Shown here: positions 44,620-51,300 of the stretch, in pieces
Position numbering within the stretch: position 1 is the first letter of the stretch
Layout: the number at the start of each line of letters is the position of its first letter
Assembly: GCF_900167075.1 (NCBI RefSeq)
Contig: NZ_FUWH01000001.1
Coordinates: 248,001-312,000, forward strand
Direction: 5' to 3'
From: Sediminibacterium ginsengisoli
Lineage (GTDB): Bacteria; Bacteroidota; Bacteroidia; Chitinophagales; Chitinophagaceae
Length of the DNA: 64,000 nt
Notes under the pieces: generated by a model
Databases searched by the model: none
What the model was told of the DNA's origin: nothing
The model's input: only the letters and a program-made list of their open reading frames with translations
Position numbers and translations under genes: made by a program

Positions 44620-45407
44620 AAAAAACAGTACTCTTCATACTATTGTTCATCGGACTGAAACCGCTGTCTGCAGGAGACGAGTTCTGCGGCATCAGGAATA
44701 CTTCCTTCAGGGACGGTGAAAGTATTTCCTTCAATGTATTTTATGCGGTAATGGGCATTTACATCAATGCCGGTAACGCCAATTTCTCCGTTTCATTATC
44801 CGAAATGAATAACAAGCCTGCGTATCATATTGTAGGAACGGGTAGTTCCAATACCAGCTACGACTGGATCTTCAAAGTTCGCGACAGGTATGAGTCTTAT
44901 ATCGATACCGCCACGCTGCAGCCATTGAAATTCATACGGAATATAGAAGAAGGCAGCTTCAAGAAATACGAGAACATCACTTTCAATCAGACTACCAATA
45001 CCGCTGTTACAACAGATGGTGTTTTCAAGGTTCCCAATTGTATACAGGATGTGCTGAGCGCCGTTTATTATGCACGCAATATCAATTTCAATAAATACAA
45101 AGCGGAAGATAAGATCCCGTTCAATATGTTCCTTGACAACGAGGTATACAGTTTGTACATCAAATACCTGGGTAAGGAAACCATCAAGACCAAGTACGGA
45201 AAATTCAGGGCGATCAAATTCAAACCCTTACTTGTAAAAGGTACTTTGTTTGAAGGCGGGGAAAAAATGACCGTTTGGGTGAGTGACGATGAGAACCATA
45301 TTCCATTACGCATTGAAAGCCCGATCGTGGTGGGCAGCGTTAAAGTGGATATGATGCAGTATCGCAACCTCCGTTATCCGCTCAGTTCAATGATCAGCTT
45401 CAGGTAG
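44616..45407 (+). CDS. DUF3108 domain secreted protein
   Basis: The 263 residues start at a GTG overlapping the previous stop (GTGA), with a signal peptide (about 1-19, VLFILLFIGLKPLSAG). The rest is beta-rich and matches the DUF3108 family: GESISFNVFYAVMGIYINAGNA near 34-55, IYYARNINF-like block near 150 and the closing DDENHIPLRIESPIVVGSVKVDM. The function is unknown. Coupling with the flippase-like gene suggests an envelope role. Confidence 0.85.
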   Translation: MKKTVLFILLFIGLKPLSAGDEFCGIRNTSFRDGESISFNVFYAVMGIYINAGNANFSVSLSEMNNKPAYHIVGTGSSNTSYDWIFKVRDRYESYIDTATLQPLKFIRNIEEGSFKKYENITFNQTTNTAVTTDGVFKVPNCIQDVLSAVYYARNINFNKYKAEDKIPFNMFLDNEVYSLYIKYLGKETIKTKYGKFRAIKFKPLLVKGTLFEGGEKMTVWVSDDENHIPLRIESPIVVGSVKVDMMQYRNLRYPLSSMISFR

Positions 45408-45512
45408 CGTTAAAGGCTTTGCGAAGGTTGGGGCATCCGTGATCCCACTGTTGGCTTAGCCACTACAACTTCGATTAGCCGAAGCCTAATTACAAAAGCC
45501 GGGTAGAATTCT

Positions 45513-45526
45513 CCCGTTTAAACGGG
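45513..45526. repeat. Perfect 14-base palindrome after the DUF3108 gene
   Basis: CCCGTTTAAACGGG is fully self-complementary. It lies in the 180-base non-coding stretch 45408-45587, which also has the small stem CTTCG-ATTAGC-CGAAG (45466-45481). No promoter or gene is visible there. Its role is unknown; it could end transcripts from both sides. Confidence 0.45.
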
Positions 45527-45544
45527 ACTGACGGGACAGTTTCT

Positions 45545-45579
45545 TTCGCACAACTTTTGAAAAACCAATGTTGTACGAA
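45545..45579. repeat. Left flanking repeat of the parDE cassette
   Basis: TTCGCACAAC (45545-45554) and GTTGTACGAA (45570-45579) pair in nine of ten positions around 15 bases. The first copy is repeated directly, with one change, as TTCGTACAAC at 46198-46207 on the other side of the parDE genes; the second is its exact inverse. Confidence 0.5.
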
Positions 45580-45587
45580 GCGGAGTG

Positions 45588-45884
45588 TTATTCTGTCAAA
45601 CGGCTTTCAATGTCCATTCGCTGGTGAAGTATTCTGATAATTTCGATATCTGTTGCGGAAATTTGCCGATAGAAAATCAAATGTGACTTTACTTTTGAAC
45701 AGCGGTATTTGTCACGTAGATGAGAAAAGTCTTTGCCTGATTTCGGATTATCCGATAAATATTCTATTTCGTCGAAAATCAGGTTAATATATCTGTCCGC
45801 CTGTTCCAGCGACCATGTCTCGAAGGTATAAAGCCAGATATTTTTAAGATCATTTGCGGCTTCGACACTTAGCTTGTGTCCCAT
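45588..45884 (-). CDS. parE: ParE-type toxin
   Basis: ParE toxins of the RelE/ParE superfamily poison gyrase or cleave mRNA. The 98 residues show the family pattern: LSVEAANDLKNIWLYTFETWSLEQADRYINLIFDEI, then NPKSGKDFSHLRDKYRCSKVKSHLIFYR and a final strand IEIIRILHQRMD. The HLIFYR and ILHQRMD blocks are those of ParE more than RelE, so gyrase is the likelier target (inference). It follows the antitoxin gene with one shared base (TAATG-type overlap). The gene body looks intact. Confidence 0.9.
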   Translation of the reverse strand: MGHKLSVEAANDLKNIWLYTFETWSLEQADRYINLIFDEIEYLSDNPKSGKDFSHLRDKYRCSKVKSHLIFYRQISATDIEIIRILHQRMDIESRLTE

Positions 45885-46129
45885 TACTTCACATATTTGT
45901 CATGAAGGTCCTTGATGAATTTCTTCCGATCCACTTTAGGAAGAAAACCAGACTTCTCTCCTTTTTTCAACTCTTTAATAAGTTCAGTTTTCTGTCTCTC
46001 CTCTTGCTCAAAGAGTCGTAATGCTGCTCTTACAACTTCACTCGCGGACGAAAAGCGGCCACTGTCAACCTGGCGGGATATAAAGTTGTCGAAATAGTCA
46101 CCCAACAAAATAGAAGTATTCTTTGGCAT
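45884..46129 (-). CDS. parD: ParD-type antitoxin
   Basis: The 81 residues begin with a ribbon-helix-helix DNA-binding domain (NTSILLGDYFDNFISRQVDSGRFSSASEVVRAALRLFEQEE), the exact pattern of CopG/ParD antitoxins, and end in a charged segment that should wrap the toxin (KKGEKSGFLPKVDRKKFIKDL). It is the first gene of the operon and is expected to repress it through the palindrome at 46153-46169. Confidence 0.92.
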   Translation of the reverse strand: MPKNTSILLGDYFDNFISRQVDSGRFSSASEVVRAALRLFEQEERQKTELIKELKKGEKSGFLPKVDRKKFIKDLHDKYVK

Positions 46130-46147
46130 AACATCTGATTTTCAAAT

Positions 46148-46155
46148 CAAATATA
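46148..46155 (-). promoter_or_regulatory. parDE promoter -7 box
   Basis: On the minus strand the sequence reads TATATTTG, a full TAnnTTTG match, 18 bases before the parD start. It overlaps the end of the operator palindrome by three bases. Confidence 0.65.
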
Positions 46156-46169
46156 CCAATTATTGGTAT
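46153..46169. promoter_or_regulatory. parDE operator palindrome
   Basis: ATACCAAT-T-ATTGGTAT is a perfect 17-base dyad upstream of parD and partly covering its -7 box. It is the expected site for autorepression by the ribbon-helix-helix antitoxin. Confidence 0.75.
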
Positions 46170-46197
46170 TGTATCCAAGTTTGAAAATGTCCGCCTT

Positions 46198-46207
46198 TTC
46201 GTACAAC
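46198..46207. repeat. Right flanking repeat of the parDE cassette
   Basis: TTCGTACAAC ends at the stop codon of the zinc-ribbon gene. It is the exact inverse of GTTGTACGAA at 45570-45579, so the two enclose the whole parDE unit. Confidence 0.45.
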
Positions 46208-46587
46208 TATAGCATTACCGTATGACTGATGGAAAGAATTCTGTCCGTTTCCGTTTTTTCCGTTTCTGTATTCCATGTTCTTAACCTGGAACGTTTATAA
46301 ATGATGCGGCAGATCACCAGCACCATGATGCAGGCAATAAAAAGGCCGCCTGCCAGTCCGGGGATGATGGAATTGAAATAGTTGATACTCCAGTAACTGC
46401 AGAAAACAACAGAAAGGGCGGATAAAATTCCGGAGAATGCGGCGATCATTGCGTTACCGCCGCGGTTGGCGATCTCTATGCGGGCGTTGCATACCCCGCA
46501 GTTGATAGCGGAAAAGTTATGCAGCATCACGAAACGCTTGAACGGTATCCGGGATCCGCAGCCCGGACATCCTGATACATGGTTCAT
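46207..46587 (-). CDS. Zinc-ribbon membrane protein
   Basis: The function is unknown. The 126 residues begin with a rubredoxin-like zinc ribbon (CPGCG near 7-11 and CGVCN near 30-34) and continue with two membrane helices (about 45-66 and 72-96) and a charged tail. The pattern is that of a small membrane protein with a cytoplasmic metal-binding head. Its stop codon touches the right repeat of the parDE cassette. It is preceded by a strong hairpin, so it has its own transcript. Confidence 0.75.
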   Translation of the reverse strand: MNHVSGCPGCGSRIPFKRFVMLHNFSAINCGVCNARIEIANRGGNAMIAAFSGILSALSVVFCSYWSINYFNSIIPGLAGGLFIACIMVLVICRIIYKRSRLRTWNTETEKTETDRILSISHTVML

Positions 46588-46654
46588 GGATATTGGATTT
46601 TAAAATAACAATAGGATACATTAAAAGTACAACTGCATTACCATGAATACAACA

Positions 46655-46687
46655 GTGAAAACACCGAATTTTCTTCGGTGTTTTCAC
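46655..46687 (-). terminator. Perfect 14-bp hairpin downstream of the MBL gene
   Basis: GTGAAAACACCGAA (46655-46668) and TTCGGTGTTTTCAC (46674-46687) are exactly complementary around loop TTTTC. It should end transcription of the MFS-MBL pair, although only U-poor sequence follows; the A/T pairs at its base may serve instead. Confidence 0.65.
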
Positions 46688-46717
46688 GGATAATATCCGG
46701 TGATTACATGGGCGGAT

Positions 46718-46736
46718 CACTACATAGAATGTAGTG
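46718..46736. promoter_or_regulatory. Palindrome CACTACAT-AGA-ATGTAGTG
   Basis: Eight-base perfect arms around AGA lie two bases after the MBL stop. The core CTACAT/ATGTAG resembles operators of BlaI-type repressors in other bacteria, but differs from the TACGAA operator near the BlaI gene of this window. It may equally be a second stem of the terminator. Confidence 0.4.
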
Positions 46737-46738
46737 TA

Positions 46739-47608
46739 CTATAACGTAGAGAGGTCGAAACAGCTGTTGGCACGGATGCCTTTTTCTGTTACCTGGAGTG
46801 TGCAGCATTCGTTAACGGCATCATGTTCGAAGTAAAGAACATAGTTATTATCTGCCGCCTCCTGCAGGAAACTCTTCTTTTCCTGTAGTGTTGTAAGCGG
46901 GAACATATCATATGCCATTACATAAGGAAGCGGGAGATGACCTGTTGAAGGCAGGAGGTCTGCCATGTATACGATGGTCTGCTCTTTATACCGGATCTGC
47001 GGCAGCATCATTTTATCGGTATGGCCGTTTACAAACCGGATGCTTATATGATCTGTAAAGGGTACACTCATCAGTTTCCCGTCTGCATCAAATGCTGCAT
47101 CAGGTGTTTCAATGAATTTCAGCTGGCCGCTTTCTTTGATGGGCAGGATATTGTCTTTCAGGAAAGATGCTTTCTCGCGGTCGTTGGGTACGGTGGCCCA
47201 TTTCCAGTGGTCTTCATTGCTCCAGTAAGTGGCATTGCGGAATGCGGGTACGAGTTTGTTGCCCTGGCGTTCTATACTGCCGCCGCAATGATCAAAATGA
47301 AGATGGGTGAGCAATACATCGGTGATATCGTCTTTACTGAAACCAGCTGATTTCAGTGATCTTTCGAGGGAATGATCTCCGTGCAGGTGATAATGACTGA
47401 AGAATTTCTCATCCTGCTTATTGCCGATGCCGGTATCTACCAGGATCAGCCGGTTGCCTTCTTCAATCAGTAAACAGCGCATGGCCCAGGAGCATAGGTT
47501 GTTCTCATCGGCTGGGTTCGATTTCTGCCAGATACTTTTCGGAACTACGCCGAACATGGCACCGCCGTCGAGCTTGAAATTACCGCTATGTATGGTATGA
47601 AGATTCAT
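46739..47608 (-). CDS. MBL-fold metallohydrolase
   Basis: It is a zinc hydrolase of the metallo-beta-lactamase fold, resembling the AHL-lactonase/glyoxalase-like group; the substrate is unknown. The 289 residues have the zinc motif HLHFDH at 102-107, a third His in NGHTDKM, the bridging Asp in YMADLLP and the last His in YFEHD. No signal peptide is seen, so it is cytoplasmic and not a secreted lactamase. It overlaps the upstream MFS gene by four bases, so the two are coupled. Confidence 0.88.
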   Translation of the reverse strand: MNLHTIHSGNFKLDGGAMFGVVPKSIWQKSNPADENNLCSWAMRCLLIEEGNRLILVDTGIGNKQDEKFFSHYHLHGDHSLERSLKSAGFSKDDITDVLLTHLHFDHCGGSIERQGNKLVPAFRNATYWSNEDHWKWATVPNDREKASFLKDNILPIKESGQLKFIETPDAAFDADGKLMSVPFTDHISIRFVNGHTDKMMLPQIRYKEQTIVYMADLLPSTGHLPLPYVMAYDMFPLTTLQEKKSFLQEAADNNYVLYFEHDAVNECCTLQVTEKGIRANSCFDLSTL

Positions 47609-48927
47609 GAATGAGTGAGTTTAGAACGATTTCTTTGTGTAGCTGAAGCGTAAACCAGCATGGCAAACCCAAGCGCAAAAAATGCAACCAGGGCAAGCAC
47701 CGAATTGCGCTGTGAGCCGGTCAGTTCATTGATATAGCCAAAGCTGAACATCCCGATCACGATCGCGATTTTTTCGGTTACATCGTAAAAGCTGAAAAAG
47801 GAAGTGGTGTCTTTTGTTTCGGGCATCAGCTTCGCGTAGGTACTGCGGCTGAGTGATTGTATCCCGCCCATTACAAACCCTACCAGCGTTGCAAGCGAAT
47901 AGAATTCATATATGCCATCTCGGGGCAGCATATAACCGATCACACATAATACGATCCATAAAGCAACCATTACCATCAGCGCCCGGAAATTGCCGATACG
48001 GTCGGAAAGCTTTGCTGTTAAATAAGCGCCCGGAATGGCTACGAGTTGTATGATAAGGATAGAGATGATCAGGTTGGTGGTAGGGATATTCAGTTCGCTT
48101 TTGCCATACAGTGTAGCAGCCAGCATTACGGTCTGAACACCCATATTAAAAAAGAAGAAAGCGCCGAGATAACGTTTCAGAACCGGCAGATGTGTTAGCT
48201 GTTTCCATACCTTGTTCAGCTCTTTATAACCATTGGTGAAAATGCTGCCTTTGTTGCCTGATCCGGCAGGCTGGCTCTTAGGCAGGCGGCTCAGTGAGAA
48301 CTGGCCGAAACCCCACCACCATACACCTACCAGCAGAAAGGAGATCTGCGAAGCTTTACCCGTTGTGATCCCGAAAGTATCCGGCATCAGCACAAACACG
48401 AAACAGATCACCTGCAGGATCACACTACCGATATAACCCATAGAAAAACCTTTCGCACTCACTTTATCCTGGTCTTCAGGCGCTGCGATTTCAGGCAGGT
48501 AAGAATTATAGAATACAAGACTGGCCCAGTAACCAATACAGGCAACGATCATACAGATCAGGCCGTAAGCCAGGTTACTGCTGTTATAAAAGAACAGGGC
48601 GCAGCAGGCAATGCTTCCCATGGTACAGAAAAAACGGAGAAAGCTTTTTTTGTTGCCTTTATAATCTGCTATGGAAGAAAGGATCGGCGAGATAAGCGCT
48701 ACCACAAGAAATGCAACGGCCAGCGCATAGTTATATAAAGATGTGTTCACGAATTCCCGTCCGAAAAGTTTTACCGTATCGTTCGCTGTTGCATCGTTGC
48801 CATCCCCGGTAACAGCTTCAAAATAGGCAGGGAAAATGGTGGATGTTATAACGAGGTTGTACACGCTGTTGGCCCAGTCGTACATAGCCCAGCCCGTGAT
48901 CACTTTTTTGGAAGCGGTTTTCATCAA
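47605..48927 (-). CDS. MFS transporter of the UMF1/Atg22-like family
   Basis: The 440 residues form about twelve membrane helices. The N-terminus GWAMYDWANSVYNLVITSTIFPAYF is characteristic of the UMF1 (Atg22-like) group, and the loop GGIQSLSRSTYAKLMPE near 360 is the conserved motif of the second half. The substrate is unknown. It overlaps the MBL hydrolase gene and may export or import its substrate or product. Confidence 0.88.
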   Translation of the reverse strand: MMKTASKKVITGWAMYDWANSVYNLVITSTIFPAYFEAVTGDGNDATANDTVKLFGREFVNTSLYNYALAVAFLVVALISPILSSIADYKGNKKSFLRFFCTMGSIACCALFFYNSSNLAYGLICMIVACIGYWASLVFYNSYLPEIAAPEDQDKVSAKGFSMGYIGSVILQVICFVFVLMPDTFGITTGKASQISFLLVGVWWWGFGQFSLSRLPKSQPAGSGNKGSIFTNGYKELNKVWKQLTHLPVLKRYLGAFFFFNMGVQTVMLAATLYGKSELNIPTTNLIISILIIQLVAIPGAYLTAKLSDRIGNFRALMVMVALWIVLCVIGYMLPRDGIYEFYSLATLVGFVMGGIQSLSRSTYAKLMPETKDTTSFFSFYDVTEKIAIVIGMFSFGYINELTGSQRNSVLALVAFFALGFAMLVYASATQRNRSKLTHS

Positions 48928-49019
48928 TTCAGTTTTGATTGATTAAATATAATCCATGTTGGCTATTCTGCACAGCCACCCCCTGGCGAAAGAGACCATT
49001 CAACCGGTGATGATCATGA

Positions 49020-49820
49020 TTATTTCAGATTGCCGGTCAGGATCAGTCCCAGCAGGATCAGCCCTACGATCACCCTGTACCAGCCGAACAGTTTGAATCC
49101 GTATTTCTGCAGGTAACCGATAAAGAAACGGATTGCCAGCAATGCCACGAAGAATGCCACCAGGTTGCCGATGCCCAGCAATACCAGGTTGTCTTTGTTC
49201 TTAAGGATCTCCGGGTGTTCTTTCATCGTTTTCAGCAGCTTGTAACCGGTGGCTGCTGCCATTGTGGGTACAGCCAGGAAAAACGAGAATTCTGCCGCCA
49301 GGTTGCGGGTCAGCTTTTGCTGCATACCGCCGATAATACTTGCCGCACTCCGGCTGGTTCCCGGGATCATGGCCAGGCACTGCCAGATGCCGATCAGGAA
49401 TGCTTTGGAAAGACTGATATTCTCTTCTCGTGTTACCGTTGGCGCGCTTTTGAAAAGCTTATCGATGAACAACAATACGATCCCTCCTGCCAACATGGTA
49501 CTGGCAACCGTAAGCGGACTTTCAAGCAATGCGTCGATCTTGTCTGAGAACAGGAAACCCAGCAGCAGTGCCGGGATTACGGCCACGATGAGTTTAATGT
49601 AAAAATTCCATTTGTTGAGCGGGAAGAACTTCTTCCGGTAATAGACTATTACAGACAGGATGGCGCCCAGCTGAATGGCTACTTCAAAAAGCTTGGTAAA
49701 ATCATCTTCCGCAATGCCCAGGAATGAACTTGCGATGATCATATGGCCGGTTGATGAAATAGGGAGGAACTCTGTGAGCCCTTCGATAATGGAAATAACA
49801 ATACACTCAAAAATGCTCAT
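49020..49820 (-). CDS. uppP: Undecaprenyl-diphosphatase
   Basis: UppP (BacA) recycles the lipid carrier of peptidoglycan synthesis by removing phosphate from undecaprenyl diphosphate. The 266 residues show the two active-site blocks [14 protein letters not shown] near 13-26 and PGTSRSA near 155, with about eight membrane helices. It follows the ftsX-DUF3098 pair on the same strand, an order frequent in Bacteroidota, but a hairpin with a U-run lies between, so it may also have its own promoter. Confidence 0.95.
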   Translation of the reverse strand: MSIFECIVISIIEGLTEFLPISSTGHMIIASSFLGIAEDDFTKLFEVAIQLGAILSVIVYYRKKFFPLNKWNFYIKLIVAVIPALLLGFLFSDKIDALLESPLTVASTMLAGGIVLLFIDKLFKSAPTVTREENISLSKAFLIGIWQCLAMIPGTSRSAASIIGGMQQKLTRNLAAEFSFFLAVPTMAAATGYKLLKTMKEHPEILKNKDNLVLLGIGNLVAFFVALLAIRFFIGYLQKYGFKLFGWYRVIVGLILLGLILTGNLK

Positions 49821-49846
49821 GGGGTGGAATTATGTATCAGTAATGT

Positions 49847-49874
49847 ATAAAAAAAGCGGTGTTGCCCACCGCTT
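49847..49874 (-). terminator. Hairpin between the DUF3098 gene and uppP
   Basis: On the minus strand AAGCGGT and ACCGCTT pair around GGGCAAC and are followed by seven T and TATAC. It looks like an intrinsic terminator or attenuator after the DUF3098 gene. Confidence 0.75.
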
Positions 49875-49902
49875 GCTGTTATTTTCAGATTAAATGTATG
49901 TA

Positions 49903-50151
49903 TTAATTGGCTTTTGGCTTCTTGAAGATCGCATAAACTTCAACCAGCAGTCCAAGCACGATCAGGATCGGCGCTACGGTAATGCGGGTGCTGCTGTACA
50001 CTTCTTTATAATCAAATACATTCGGGTCCTGGCTTTTGCCACCGCTCATCAGGAAGAATCCCAGTATGATGATGATTGCACCAATACCCATCCACATCAG
50101 GTTGTCTTTGGTAAATAAAGGTGCGGTCGTATTTGTTTTCTGTTCGCTCAT
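49903..50151 (-). CDS. DUF3098 membrane protein
   Basis: The 82 residues have two membrane helices (about 18-36 and 56-74) with the family core FTKDNLMWMGIGAIIIILGFFLMSGG and a loop FDYKEVYSSTRITVAPI. DUF3098 proteins of Bacteroidota lie between ftsX and uppP, as here; their role is unknown but probably linked to division or wall growth. The gap to ftsX is 58 bases. Confidence 0.88.
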   Translation of the reverse strand: MSEQKTNTTAPLFTKDNLMWMGIGAIIIILGFFLMSGGKSQDPNVFDYKEVYSSTRITVAPILIVLGLLVEVYAIFKKPKAN

Positions 50152-50209
50152 TATTGATAATTATAAGATTTGCAAGATAAGGGGAAAGCCTTAATCATGA
50201 AAGTCGTTT

Positions 50210-51085
50210 TTAATACAGATCGTCCAGCTTCATTTTCAGGTATTTGATCACGCTCCGGTGGGTGCTGTACACCGAGATCAGTACACCCAGCAGGATCAGT
50301 CCGCCGAACAGGATCAGCGTCAGTTTGATATCCCGGATCGCTTTCAGCGGCGGGAACTGGCTTTCTGCCCAGCTGATCAGGGTAAACAATAGTACAATCG
50401 CAATGCCCGAACTGATGAGTCCGTTCACCAGGGCCCTGATATTCAGCGGCCGGGCAATAAAACTCTGCGTGGCACCTACCATCTGCATGGTCTTGATCAG
50501 GAACCTGTTGCTGAACATGGCCAGGCGGATCGTATTGTCGATACTCACGATCACGATCACACACAGTGCAATGGCTACCACCAGGAAGATCAGCCCGATC
50601 CTTGCAGCACGCTCATTGAGGCTGTTCACGAGACTGGAGGGATATTGTAATTCGGTAAGCTGGTTGCCGTATGCCGCCATCAGCTCGGAAGAAATCTTTG
50701 AGAGGCTGTCCGGGTTCACATAATCCGCTTTTGCGTAAAAATCGATGCTTTCCGGCAGCGGGTTCACATCCAGGATCTTGGCCCAGTCTTCATTGTTTTC
50801 CTTGTTCCAGATCTTTTTGGCCGCTTCTTTATCAATATAAGCCACATTCCTGGCATAAGGCTTCGATGCTATGAACTGCTGGATCTGACCAATAGTGTCT
50901 TTGTTGAGGGTACGGAGATAAGCGCTGAGCCTGATATCTTCCTTCAGGGTATTGCCAACCGATTTGATGTTCAGGAAGAACCAGCCCATGATACCCATGA
51001 TCAGTAAAACAAGGGCTACACCCACAATGCTGTAGATATAATTGGGTTTACTGCGCTTGAGAGATGATTTGCCTGCTGCTGCCAT
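50210..51085 (-). CDS. ftsX: Cell division protein FtsX
   Basis: FtsX with FtsE forms the ABC-like complex that activates murein hydrolases at the septum. The 291 residues have an N-terminal membrane helix (about 18-40), a periplasmic domain (about 45-165) and a C-terminal bundle of three helices (near 175-200, 222-245 and 262-283), the normal FtsX plan. ftsE is not adjacent, as often in Bacteroidota. It starts a run with DUF3098 and uppP and diverges from leuS. Confidence 0.92.
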   Translation of the reverse strand: MAAAGKSSLKRSKPNYIYSIVGVALVLLIMGIMGWFFLNIKSVGNTLKEDIRLSAYLRTLNKDTIGQIQQFIASKPYARNVAYIDKEAAKKIWNKENNEDWAKILDVNPLPESIDFYAKADYVNPDSLSKISSELMAAYGNQLTELQYPSSLVNSLNERAARIGLIFLVVAIALCVIVIVSIDNTIRLAMFSNRFLIKTMQMVGATQSFIARPLNIRALVNGLISSGIAIVLLFTLISWAESQFPPLKAIRDIKLTLILFGGLILLGVLISVYSTHRSVIKYLKMKLDDLY

Positions 51086-51141
51086 GAAAATCTTTTTTTA
51101 CTTCGTGCGAAAAATGCTGTCCAACGCCGAGGACAGTGAAA

Positions 51142-51182
51142 TGCAAATGTAGGCTTTTGAAGCCTAAACACTTACATTTGCA
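51142..51182. promoter_or_regulatory. Paired divergent promoters of ftsX and leuS in an inverted repeat
   Basis: TGCAAATGTA (51142-51151) and TACATTTGCA (51173-51182) are perfect arms. Each arm reads TACATTTG outward on its own strand, matching TAnnTTTG, so one serves ftsX on the minus strand and the other leuS on the plus strand. Between them AGGCTT-TTG-AAGCCT (51151-51165) makes a further stem. The leuS leader would be about 115 bases, the ftsX leader about 50. Confidence 0.6.
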
Positions 51183-51300
51183 GCCACTCTAACGATCAAT
51201 TTGCTTTTGAAAATATAGCATTCCTGCCTTAATTGGGTTAAAGATTTGTTAGAATCCGCCTGGCAGCAGTTTACAAAAATTATAAACGACAGTTAGTATC

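Noticed and set aside
45545..45579. Integron attC site next to parDE
   Set aside because: The boxes do not fit the RYYYAAC/GTTRRRY consensus at two positions and no integron integrase or cassette array is in the window.
51183..51300. T-box or leader-peptide control of leuS
   Set aside because: The 115-base leader shows no specifier loop or antiterminator and no Leu-rich small frame.
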